DNA of 22,448 nt from JANNMJ01 sp031426455 (lineage in GTDB: Bacteria > Bacteroidota > Bacteroidia > Cytophagales > Hymenobacteraceae), in assembly GCA_031426455.1 (NCBI GenBank), contig JANPLI010000192.1:1-22448 (forward strand). The letters run 5' to 3'. Positions 7,781 to 14,531 of the stretch are shown one piece after another; within the stretch, counting starts at the first letter, position 1, and each line of letters opens with the position of its first letter. The position numbers and the translations under genes were made by a program. Under the pieces are notes generated by a model, which saw only the letters and a list, made by a program, of their open reading frames with translations, had not been told where the DNA came from and did no database searches.

Positions 7781-8002
7781 ATGTTCAAACCGGAAGACTA
7801 TCCCGTATTGCTGTACTGGAGCGCCGACGACCAAGCCTTTCTGGTCGAAGTGCCGGATTTACCGGGTTGTGTGGCTGACGGCGCCTCCCAGTTAGAAGCA
7901 TTGAGCAATGCACGAGTCATTATTCAGGAGTGGCTGGAGACCGCCACCGAGCTAAACCGACCAATTCCCGCCCCGCGCCGGCAGCTACTGTTGGTCGCCT
8001 AG
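7781..8002 (+). CDS. hicB: HicB-family antitoxin, short form without a DNA-binding domain
   Basis: A 73-residue protein with the HicB RNase-H-like core: LLYWSADDQAFLVEVPDLPG and CVADGAS at about 10-36, then the EAL..A...I..WLE helix, ending GRPIP-like as NRPIPAPR. Many HicB antitoxins carry a C-terminal HTH or ribbon-helix-helix domain for autoregulation; here the protein ends right after the core, so it probably cannot bind DNA itself. This fits a pair driven by the miaB transcript rather than by its own operator. The stop is in frame with, and 39 bp before, the TTG start of the next gene. Confidence 0.83.
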   Translation: MFKPEDYPVLLYWSADDQAFLVEVPDLPGCVADGASQLEALSNARVIIQEWLETATELNRPIPAPRRQLLLVA

Positions 8003-8041
8003 GCACCCTTTTTCCTGCTTCGTTTTATCTGCTTACCCGCC

Positions 8042-9439
8042 TTGACCAACTCCGAGCTGCAATCTGTCAAAAACCGCTTCGGCATCATCGGTAATTCGCC
8101 GCTGCTCAACCACGCCCTGGAAGTGGCCGTGCAGGTGGCCCCTACCGAGATGACGGTGATGATCACCGGCGAGAGCGGCGTCGGCAAAGAATCATTCTCC
8201 AAGATCATCCACTCGCTGTCGGCGCGGCGGCACGGGCAGTTCATTGCCATCAACTGCGGGGCGATTCCGGAAGGAACCATTGATTCTGAGTTATTTGGCC
8301 ACGAAAAGGGTGCTTTCACGGGTGCCTCCGAATCGCGCAAGGGCTATTTTGAAGTCACCGACGGCGGCACCATTTTCCTCGACGAAGTCGGCGAGTTGCC
8401 ACTCGGCACCCAGGCGCGATTGCTGCGGGTGCTGGAAAACGGCGAGTTCATCCGAGTCGGCTCCAGCAAGGTGCAACGCACCGACGTGCGCGTCGTGACG
8501 GCCACCAACGTGCGCCTTCCGGACGCCGTGCAGAACGGCAAGTTCCGCGAAGACCTCTATTACCGGCTCTCGACGGTGCCGATCATCGTACCGGCACTAC
8601 GCGAGCGCGGCGACGACGTACCGCTGCTGTTCCGCAAGTTTGCGTCTGACTTCTCGGAGAAGTACACCCGTAAACCCGTGGCCCTGACCACGGACGGCGT
8701 CCAGGAGATCCAGCGATTCCGTTTCCCCGGCAACATTCGCCAGCTCAAAAATCTGGTCGAGCAAATTTCTGTACTGGAATACGAGCGCGAGATCAATGCC
8801 ACCATCCTGCGTCGATACCTGCCGCCGGACCAGACGTCCTCCCTACCGATGCGCCTGCCAAGTGGCGGTAATGGCAACGACGGCTACGGACGCGCCAACA
8901 CGGGTGCCCCCCTCGAACGCGACCTCCTCTACTCGGTGCTGTTTGATATGCGCCGCGATATGACCGACCTCAAAGCTCTGGTACGCGAGGTGTTAGCGCA
9001 CGGGGGTGCCGGCACCACGCTGCCGCCGGAGGTGCTGCAACGCAGTCGCCACTTGCTCGAACCGCCGGCCACGCTGCCCGATGGGTACGCTAACGGAGCG
9101 GGTGCTTTCTCGCCGAACCAGCCCCCGCCCCGCCCCACGGAGGGCACTCCTCCCCTGGCTTACCCGCTGCCGCTGCGTCCGGCTACCGGAGCGCCGGGCG
9201 TGGTTTCGGTGGATGCTTATGCTCTTGCCGACGACGATGCCGATACCGATCACCCCGTCGAGGACGTGACGCACGCTGAAGCGGAAGAAGAGAACCTTTC
9301 GCTCAACGCGCTGGAAAAAGACTTGATCGTCAAGGCCCTGCGGCGACACCACAACCGCCGCAAGCAGGCCGCGCTGGACCTGGGCATCTCGGAGCGCACG
9401 CTGTACCGTAAGCTCAAGGAATATGGAATTGAGAAATAG
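8042..9439 (+). CDS. Sigma-54-dependent transcriptional activator lacking a receiver domain
   Basis: A 465-residue NtrC-family bacterial enhancer-binding protein. The AAA+ domain starts near residue 12: Walker A GESGVGKE at 43-50, the sigma-54 contact loop GAFTGA at 90-95, Walker B GTIFLDEVGE at 109-118, and the FPGNIRQLKN sensor-II region. A proline- and acid-rich linker (about 270-415) leads to a C-terminal Fis-type HTH (EKDLIVKALRRHH onward, then LGISERTLYRKLKEY). There is no N-terminal receiver, GAF or PAS domain, so control must come through abundance, a partner protein or the linker. The start is TTG at 8042: the frame is closed by the hicB TAG at 8000-8002, and no ATG or GTG lies between that stop and TTG 8042. 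The last 17 bases overlap lptE. Its targets are not visible here. Confidence 0.93.
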   Translation: MTNSELQSVKNRFGIIGNSPLLNHALEVAVQVAPTEMTVMITGESGVGKESFSKIIHSLSARRHGQFIAINCGAIPEGTIDSELFGHEKGAFTGASESRKGYFEVTDGGTIFLDEVGELPLGTQARLLRVLENGEFIRVGSSKVQRTDVRVVTATNVRLPDAVQNGKFREDLYYRLSTVPIIVPALRERGDDVPLLFRKFASDFSEKYTRKPVALTTDGVQEIQRFRFPGNIRQLKNLVEQISVLEYEREINATILRRYLPPDQTSSLPMRLPSGGNGNDGYGRANTGAPLERDLLYSVLFDMRRDMTDLKALVREVLAHGGAGTTLPPEVLQRSRHLLEPPATLPDGYANGAGAFSPNQPPPRPTEGTPPLAYPLPLRPATGAPGVVSVDAYALADDDADTDHPVEDVTHAEAEEENLSLNALEKDLIVKALRRHHNRRKQAALDLGISERTLYRKLKEYGIEK

Positions 9440-10007
9440 CTTCAAGCGACAAGCGATAAGCTACCAGGCATTCGCTGGGCTAAGATCACAACTGGCGTCC
9501 CTGGGCTTGCAGCTTGCAGCTTACGGCCTGTGGCTGACCCTGTCCGGGTGCAGCATTTCGCTGACGGGCGCGGCGCTGGCGCCGGATGTGAAAACGTTTT
9601 CCGTCGAAACGTTTCCGAACCGTTCCGGACAGGGACCGGCGGGGCTGTCGCAGAATTTTACGGAAGATTTCCGCGACTATTTCCAGCGCAATTCGAGCCT
9701 CAAACTCGACCCCAGCGGCAACGGCGACCTGCAATTCAGCGGTGCCATCACGGGCTATACCATCGCCCCGGTAAACGCCAGCTCGCAGAATGGGCAGGAG
9801 CGCGCCGCCGCCAACCGCCTGACTGTCACCATCCAGGTCCGTTACGTGAACACGAAGGACGAAAAAGCCAACTTCGACCAGAGCTTTAGCGGCTACGAGG
9901 ACTTCGAGCAAAGCCGCTCGGCGGGTACCCTCGACGACGGCTTCATCCGCCAAATAACCAACCGCATCCTGACCGATACCTTTAGCCGCTCGCTGGCGAA
10001 TTGGTGA
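9423..10007 (+). CDS. lptE: LptE family lipoprotein (LPS assembly, outer membrane)
   Basis: A 194-residue lipoprotein matching Bacteroidota LptE, the outer-membrane partner that plugs LptD during lipopolysaccharide insertion. The lipobox is LSGC with the lipidated cysteine at residue 43, followed by SISLTGAALAPDVKTFSVETF in two short blocks, the family's usual N-terminus. The ATG at 9423 overlaps the upstream regulator by 17 bp, implying translational coupling. The 42-residue leader is long: residues 7-17 and 27-38 are encoded by the two arms of a 7-nt phased inverted repeat, and the second arm supplies the hydrophobic core GLQLAAYGLWL. A shorter start cannot remove this second arm without deleting the signal peptide. 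Confidence 0.9.
   Translation: MELRNSFKRQAISYQAFAGLRSQLASLGLQLAAYGLWLTLSGCSISLTGAALAPDVKTFSVETFPNRSGQGPAGLSQNFTEDFRDYFQRNSSLKLDPSGNGDLQFSGAITGYTIAPVNASSQNGQERAAANRLTVTIQVRYVNTKDEKANFDQSFSGYEDFEQSRSAGTLDDGFIRQITNRILTDTFSRSLANW
9444..9522 (+). repeat. 7-nt phased inverted repeat over the regulator/lptE junction
   Basis: The left arm has AAGC at 9444, 9451 and 9458 (7-nt spacing) followed by CCAGG at 9464-9468. The right arm is its mirror: CCTGG at 9500-9504, then GCTT at 9505, 9512 and 9519, again 7 nt apart. The loop is 31 nt. Conserved four-base cores with variable three-base spacers keep the same phase in both arms. Heptad units extend slightly beyond both ends (9438-9472 and 9503-9537). 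Confidence 0.78.
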
Positions 10008-10080
10008 GGGGTGGAGGGCAGCGGGCTTGGAAAAGGAAACCCTCGTACCCTCAAACCCTTAAACCTTCAAACCCTCCAAA
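10004..10080 (+). repeat. Paired short-period tracts filling the lptE/next-gene gap
   Basis: The left part (10004-10031) is G-rich with 7-nt units such as GTGAGGG and GTGGAGG and includes the lptE stop codon. The right part (10037-10076) is five 8-nt units, AAACCCTC with one to three changes each, ending four bases before the next ATG. Aligning the left arm with the reverse complement of the right arm gives about 16 matches over 27 positions. Confidence 0.7.
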
Positions 10081-11328
10081 ATGACGAAGGCCTCTTTTTC
10101 CGACCTGCTCACGCACGTGGGCGCTATCGCCGACGGCGAGTTGCGCGAGCTGGAAAAACTGGCCGACAACTTTCCGTATTGCCAAACGGCGCACACGCTC
10201 ATTGCCAAGGCGTTGCACGACCGAGGCTCGATGCTGGCGGGCCAGAAACTACGCCGCGCGGCTACCTACGCCCCCGACCGCGCCGTGCTGCGCCGTTTGT
10301 TGCTCGAACCGATGCTGGCGGACGCTGCCCCCATCGCCGCGCCCGAAGTCGGAATAAAGCCAGCCGAAGAGCCGACGCCCGCACTGGCCGTCAGCGCCGA
10401 GGGCGAACTGATCGTCGCGGAAGCAGCATCGCTCACAGCAGAGCCAGCGGCCGAAACGAGTGGCCCAGATGCCGATATACCGTTGCTAACGGCGGCGAAT
10501 GGTGGGCTACCATTTGATCCATCAGCGGAAATACTGGGCTCAGATTCTGCTTTAATTTCAATTGAAGGGCAAGCAGATAAAAATACAAACTTCGTGCTTG
10601 CTTCTGAACTAGCGGAGACTGCCGAAGCGGGTCCGGTCGTGAGTAGCCCCGTGCTGATCGACCTCGATCTGGTGCCCAATACCACGGGTGCGGCGGCCTT
10701 CGATATGTTCCTTTTCGAGCCGACGGCTGCTCAGGAAGCCGCAACCGGCGGACTGCTGCTGCTGCCCGAAAGCCTGCCCGTGGCGCTGCTCGCACCGGCT
10801 GCTGAACTGCCGCCTGCGCCGCCCCTACCCGCACTCGGACCAGACGCCGCCATTCGTTATACGCTGCCTTCAAGCCGCTACGGTACTGAACTGACGGCAG
10901 CAGATTTCACCGGACTTACTGACTTCGCCGCCCCATCTGCCGATCTGCTGGCTGAAATTCCGCCCCAAATGCAGCCCGATGCACGCTGGCCGGAACATCT
11001 GGCGATCAACCGTCCGGCGACGCCCGTCGTGGCCCGCCCCTTCAGCCATCAGTTTGCGCTCATCGACCGCTTTTTGCGCGACAAGCCGCGCCTGCGCAAC
11101 GTGGACCCTACCCGCCCGCTGCCCGACAAAGTGCCCGACCTGGCGCAGGACAGCGCGCGGGTACCGAGCGGCGGCATTGCGTCCGAAAATATGGCCCGCA
11201 TCTTCGCCCGCCAGGGCAAAACGAGCCGCGCGATTGGCGTTTATGAGCAGCTAATGGCCCGAAACCCGGAGAAATCCGCTTACTTTGCAGAACAGATCGC
11301 CGCCCTGCGCGCCAAACCGGCTTCCTGA
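10081..11328 (+). CDS. Uncharacterised protein with helical ends and an acidic low-complexity middle
   Basis: A 415-residue protein of no assigned function. Residues 1-75 are helical and TPR-like (SFSDLLTHVGAIADGELREL, then YCQTAHTLIAKAL and RRAATYAPDRAVLRRLL). Residues about 85-310 are rich in Ala, Glu, Pro and Leu, strongly acidic and likely disordered. The C-terminal part has a conserved-looking block, SHQFALIDRFLRDKPRLR, and a final helix pair (SENMARIFARQGKTSRAIGV onward) resembling a single TPR. No signal peptide or membrane segment is visible, so it is probably cytoplasmic. Genes like it commonly sit between lptE and secG in Cytophagales, as recalled from family knowledge. The ATG at 10081 directly follows an octad tract. 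Confidence 0.82.
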   Translation: MTKASFSDLLTHVGAIADGELRELEKLADNFPYCQTAHTLIAKALHDRGSMLAGQKLRRAATYAPDRAVLRRLLLEPMLADAAPIAAPEVGIKPAEEPTPALAVSAEGELIVAEAASLTAEPAAETSGPDADIPLLTAANGGLPFDPSAEILGSDSALISIEGQADKNTNFVLASELAETAEAGPVVSSPVLIDLDLVPNTTGAAAFDMFLFEPTAAQEAATGGLLLLPESLPVALLAPAAELPPAPPLPALGPDAAIRYTLPSSRYGTELTAADFTGLTDFAAPSADLLAEIPPQMQPDARWPEHLAINRPATPVVARPFSHQFALIDRFLRDKPRLRNVDPTRPLPDKVPDLAQDSARVPSGGIASENMARIFARQGKTSRAIGVYEQLMARNPEKSAYFAEQIAALRAKPAS

Positions 11329-11397
11329 GCTGGCTGAGCGCCCCGCCGGCGGTCTTTTTTATCGTTTATTGCTTTCGTCGAACCCGCTGAACCGAAA

Positions 11398-11832
11398 ATG
11401 TTTACCTCGCTGATTGTTCTGATCCTGCTGATTTGTGTACTGCTGATGCTGATCGTATTAGCCCAAAACCCTAAAGGCGGCGGCCTCAGCACCCAGTTTG
11501 GGGGTGCAGGCGCCTCCCAGTTGATGGGTGTTCAGCGCACCGGCGATTTGCTGGAAAAACTCACCTGGGGTTTTGCCATATCGCTGATGGTGTTGTCGCT
11601 GGCGGCCTACGTCGTCATCGGCTCCGGCTCCCAGACCGCACAGACCCGCTCGGTCAATATCGAAAAAGCCCGCACGGCGGCTTCGGCCTCGCCGGTAGCC
11701 GCGCCAGCTGCGAAGGCACCGGCTACCTCGACGCCGGAAGCTACGGCCCCAGCCACGACGGAACCAGCCGCTGCCACCCCGGCGGAAGGCGCCGCCCCGG
11801 CTGAAACGCCCGCCACGACACCCGCCGAGTAA
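11398..11832 (+). CDS. secG: Preprotein translocase subunit SecG with long Ala/Pro/Thr tail
   Basis: A 144-residue inner-membrane protein that assists the SecYEG channel. It has two membrane segments (about 3-22 and 56-75) joined by the family loop QNPKGGGLSTQFGGAGASQL. Typical SecG ends soon after the second segment; here a low-complexity tail of about 60 residues rich in Ala, Pro, Thr and Glu follows, probably disordered. Extended tails of this sort occur in other Bacteroidota SecG proteins. It is 69 bp from the upstream gene and followed 22 bp later by a strong terminator, which probably closes the transcript that starts before miaB. Confidence 0.95.
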   Translation: MFTSLIVLILLICVLLMLIVLAQNPKGGGLSTQFGGAGASQLMGVQRTGDLLEKLTWGFAISLMVLSLAAYVVIGSGSQTAQTRSVNIEKARTAASASPVAAPAAKAPATSTPEATAPATTEPAAATPAEGAAPAETPATTPAE

Positions 11833-11854
11833 ACTAAACGGGTTGCTTTCATTG

Positions 11855-11896
11855 AAATCGCCGCTTCGGGTCTGCCCGAAGCGGCGATTTTTGTTT
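11855..11896 (+). terminator. Intrinsic terminator after secG
   Basis: Bases 11855-11870 and 11875-11890 form a perfect 16-bp stem (AAATCGCCGCTTCGGG on the left) with a TCTG loop, followed by TTGTTTT. The A and T runs at the base could allow termination from either side. Confidence 0.88.
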
Positions 11897-11994
11897 TGCG
11901 CGAGGTGAGGAAGGACGCAACAGGGCCAATGCAGGAAGCCCCTCAGGCCATCTCATTGTGACGCTGTTAGGTGTGCTCTTTCTTCCGAATTTCC

Positions 11995-12028
11995 CGCAAA
12001 GACGCAAAGTCGCGAAGAAACGCAAAGC
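11995..12028 (+). repeat. 8-nt period CGCAAAG tract
   Basis: CGCAAAGA, CGCAAAGT, CGCGAAGA and, after two extra bases, CGCAAAGC. Similar CGCAAAGN tracts are, from memory, common between genes in several bacterial groups and give spurious peptides rich in R and K on one strand. Confidence 0.65.
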
Positions 12029-12046
12029 CGAACGGGGACTTCTTTT

Positions 12047-12212
12047 CGATTGGGGTAATCGCTCTGTAGCCACCACACTTCACCTGGCCACGCACGGCAA
12101 TGCGCCGGACTACGGGCGCCGGTTCCGCTGCAATTCTGGCAGACGACCCGTGCTGGCACGACCTATGACGCCCCGGCTCCGGCGCCCTACCAGGGGCGAT
12201 TTACCCCAATCG
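12047..12212. repeat. 166-bp element bounded by inverted repeats, upstream of groES
   Basis: The left end CGATTGGGGTAATCGC (12047-12062) and the right end GCGATTTACCCCAATCG (12196-12212) are inverted copies differing by one extra A. A nested inverted pair, GGGCGCCGG (12114-12122) and CCGGCGCCC (12179-12187), lies inside. No coding potential is convincing. It could be a small non-autonomous mobile element or a structured leader for groES; the sequence alone does not decide. Confidence 0.55.
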
Positions 12213-12243
12213 TTCACCTTCACAACCCATCGTAACCGCTAGT

Positions 12244-12534
12244 ATGGCAGTTAACCTGAAACCGCTGGCCGACCGCGTCGTCGTGCAACCCGCCGCCGCC
12301 GAGGAGAAAACCAAATCGGGCATCATCATCCCCGACACCGCCAAGGAAAAGCCGCAGCGCGGTGAAGTCGTGGCCGTGGGCGCCGGCAAAGTGGCCGATA
12401 GCGGCAACCTGATCAAGCCCACCGTGAGTGTGGGCGATACCGTGCTGTACGGCAAGTATTCGGGCACCGAAATCACCATCGAAGGCGAAGACTACCTGAT
12501 AATGAAGGAGTCGGACATTCTGGCCATCGTCTAA
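12244..12534 (+). CDS. groES: Co-chaperonin GroES
   Basis: A 96-residue protein matching GroES over its full length: VNLKPLADRVVVQPAAAEEK at the start, the mobile loop KTKSGIIIPDTAKEKPQ that contacts GroEL, the roof/core segment RGEVVAVGAGK, and the C-terminal DYLIMKESDILAIV. It caps the GroEL cage during ATP-driven folding in the cytoplasm. The ATG at 12244 gives the standard length. groEL follows after 170 bp, an unusually long gap for this pair, filled by repeats. Confidence 0.98.
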   Translation: MAVNLKPLADRVVVQPAAAEEKTKSGIIIPDTAKEKPQRGEVVAVGAGKVADSGNLIKPTVSVGDTVLYGKYSGTEITIEGEDYLIMKESDILAIV

Positions 12535-12670
12535 AAAGTTTTTCGTTGATCGTTTTTGGTTTTTAGGTGGAACAATCTAAAACCAAACGCATCGGACCAA
12601 AAACCAAAAAGTTTTTAGTTGATCGTTTTTGGTTTTTAGGCGAAACAACCGAAAACCAAGCGCATCGGAC
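12533..12670 (+). repeat. Tandem pair of 65-bp repeats between groES and groEL
   Basis: Copy 1 (12533-12597) starts in the groES stop codon; copy 2 is 12606-12670. They differ at 6 of 65 positions, with a 73-bp period. Each has a G/T-rich half built of 7-nt units (TTTTTGG, TTTTTAG) and an A/C-rich half that is nearly its inverse (CTAAAACCAAACG in copy 1 against CGTTTTTGGTTTTTAG), so each copy can fold into a hairpin. Confidence 0.82.
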
Positions 12671-12704
12671 TGAAAACAATAAACCAAAAACAAAAAACTC
12701 AAAA
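12671..12704 (-). repeat. A/C-rich heptad tract ending at the groEL start codon
   Basis: Units TGAAAAC, AATAAAC, CAAAAAC, AAAAAAC and a partial TCAAAA run directly into the ATG. The A-rich, unstructured sequence could itself help initiation, since Bacteroidota lack Shine-Dalgarno-led starts. Confidence 0.65.
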
Positions 12705-14342
12705 ATGGCTAAGAACATCTCGTTTGACGTCGATGCCCGCACCAAAATCAAGGCCGGCGTCGATAAATTGGCTAACGCCGTGAAGGTTACGCTCGGCCCG
12801 AAAGGCCGCAACGTGGTCATCGACAAAAAATTTGGCGCCCCGTCGATCACCAAGGACGGCGTGACCGTGGCGAAAGAAATCGAGCTGAAAGACCCCATCG
12901 AAAATATGGGCGCGCAGCTGGTGAAGGAAGTGGCCTCGAAAACGGCCGACCAGGCCGGTGACGGCACCACTACCGCTACCGTACTGGCGCAGGCCATCTA
13001 CACGGCCGGCTCGAAAAACGTGGCGGCCGGGGCAAACCCGATGGACCTCAAGCGCGGCATCGATAAGGCCGTGCAGGTCGTCGTCGCGAACCTGAAAGCG
13101 CAGTCGAAGAAGATCGAGAATTCGGCGGAAATCGCGCAGGTGGGTACCATTTCGGCCAATAACGATTCGGAAATCGGCCAGATGATCGCCGATGCGATGG
13201 ATAAAGTGGGCAAGGAAGGCGTCATCACGGTGGAAGAAGCCCGCGGTACCGAAACGGAGGTGAAGACCGTGGAAGGGATGCAGTTCGACCGCGGTTACCT
13301 CTCGCCTTACTTCGTGACGAACGCCGAGAAGATGGAAGTGGAGCTGGAATCGCCGTACCTGCTGATCTACGATAAGAAAGTCAGCACGATGAAGGAACTG
13401 CTGCCGGTCCTCGAAAAAGTGGTGCAGACGGGCAAAGGCCTGGTGATCATCTCCGAGGATGTGGACGGCGAAGCCCTAGCCACACTGGTGGTGAACAAGC
13501 TGCGCGGCTCGCTGAAAATTGCGGCTGTGAAAGCGCCCGGCTTCGGCGACCGTCGCAAAGCGATGCTCGAAGACATTGCCATCCTGACCGGTGGTCAGGT
13601 GATCAGTGAAGAGCGCGGCTTCAAGCTGGAGAACGCCACGCTGGCAGACCTGGGCACGGCCGAAAAAATCCTGATCGACAAGGACAACACGACCATCGTA
13701 AACGGCAAAGGCACGTCGGAAGACATCAAGGCGCGCGTCGGTCAGATTCGCGCGCAGATGGAAACCACAACCTCCGAGTACGACAAGGAGAAGCTTCAGG
13801 AGCGCCTCGCCAAGCTTTCGGGCGGCGTGGCCATTCTCTACATCGGTGCTTCTACCGAGGTGGAAATGAAAGAGAAAAAAGATCGCGTCGATGACGCCCT
13901 GCACGCCACCCGCGCTGCCGTAGAGGAAGGCGTAGTGGCTGGCGGCGGTGTGGCCTTCATCCGCGCGCTGGACGCGCTGGCCGATGCCAAGCCGTCGAAC
14001 GACGATGAGGCGACCGGTATCAACATCATCCGCACGGCCCTCGAAGCGCCGCTGCGGACCATCGTGGCCAACGCCGGCGGCGAAGGCTCGGTGGTGGTGC
14101 AGAAAGTGCGCGAAGGCAAAGCCGATTTCGGCTACAATGCCCGCGAAGACCGCTACGAAGGGCTGATCGCGGCGGGTATCATCGACCCCACGAAAGTGAC
14201 GCGCCTGGCCCTCGAAAACGCGGCTTCCATCGCCGGCCTGCTGCTCACCACCGAGTGCGTGATCTCGGATGAGCCGGAAGACGACAAAGCCCCCGCCGGT
14301 GGCGGTGGCGGCGGAATGGGCGGAATGGGCGGGATGATGTAA
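12705..14342 (+). CDS. groEL: Chaperonin GroEL
   Basis: A 545-residue protein matching GroEL along its full length. MAKNISFDVDARTKIKAGVD is the family start, which places the ATG at 12705 rather than at upstream in-frame codons that translate the repeat. The ATP-binding segments TLGPKGRNVVIDK (29-41) and GDGTTTATVLA (85-95) are present, as is the equatorial GGGVAFIRAL segment. It ends in the usual GGM-rich tail (GGGMGGMGGMM). It forms the double-ring folding chamber with GroES. A terminator follows 40 bp after the stop. Confidence 0.99.
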   Translation: MAKNISFDVDARTKIKAGVDKLANAVKVTLGPKGRNVVIDKKFGAPSITKDGVTVAKEIELKDPIENMGAQLVKEVASKTADQAGDGTTTATVLAQAIYTAGSKNVAAGANPMDLKRGIDKAVQVVVANLKAQSKKIENSAEIAQVGTISANNDSEIGQMIADAMDKVGKEGVITVEEARGTETEVKTVEGMQFDRGYLSPYFVTNAEKMEVELESPYLLIYDKKVSTMKELLPVLEKVVQTGKGLVIISEDVDGEALATLVVNKLRGSLKIAAVKAPGFGDRRKAMLEDIAILTGGQVISEERGFKLENATLADLGTAEKILIDKDNTTIVNGKGTSEDIKARVGQIRAQMETTTSEYDKEKLQERLAKLSGGVAILYIGASTEVEMKEKKDRVDDALHATRAAVEEGVVAGGGVAFIRALDALADAKPSNDDEATGINIIRTALEAPLRTIVANAGGEGSVVVQKVREGKADFGYNAREDRYEGLIAAGIIDPTKVTRLALENAASIAGLLLTTECVISDEPEDDKAPAGGGGGGMGGMGGMM

Positions 14343-14381
14343 GCATCGCCCCCCCGTTTCGGCAAATCTGCTGAAACCAGA

Positions 14382-14417
14382 AACGCCCCCACTGCCAACA
14401 AGCGGTGGGGGCGTTTT
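14382..14417 (+). terminator. Intrinsic terminator after groEL
   Basis: Bases 14382-14396 (AAACGCCCCCACTGC) pair with 14402-14416, with one G-U pair and a 5-nt loop, and a T run closes the right arm. On the minus strand the same hairpin ends in TTTC and could stop transcription of the lipoprotein gene coming from the right. Confidence 0.85.
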
Positions 14418-14531
14418 AGTACGCTTAATATTGATTAAGACGCAAAATCAGACTGGTAATCGAGGTCGCCCTTCGGGACGGCATCGCACGCACACCAGGC
14501 CCTAAACCACTATAAGTCAACACCCTAAATA

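Larger units (their letters stand above)
11833..12243. other. 411-bp gene-free region before groES
   Basis: It holds the secG terminator (11855-11896), a segment at 11897-11994 in which I see nothing recognisable, an 8-nt period tract (11995-12028), and an element bounded by inverted repeats (12047-12212) ending 31 bp before groES. I see no CIRCE (TTAGCACTC-N9-GAGTGCTAA) operator and no exact TAnnTTTG box, so the groE promoter is not located. Confidence 0.6.

Noticed and set aside
11340..11362. CCGCCGGCGGTCTTTTTT before secG as an intrinsic terminator
   Set aside because: The palindrome leaves almost no loop, so a stable hairpin is unlikely despite the T run.
11897..11960. Possible SRP or RNase P-like RNA after secG (GGTGAGGAAGGACGCAACAGG)
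   Set aside because: The conserved SRP core (GGTCAGG..CCGGAAGGAAGCAGCC) and the RNase P GAGGAAAGTCC motif are not matched, and no matching helix partners were found.
12153..12168. TGGCACG half-site upstream of groES
   Set aside because: The -24 half matches sigma-54 promoters, but the -12 half (ATGAC in place of TTGCA) does not.
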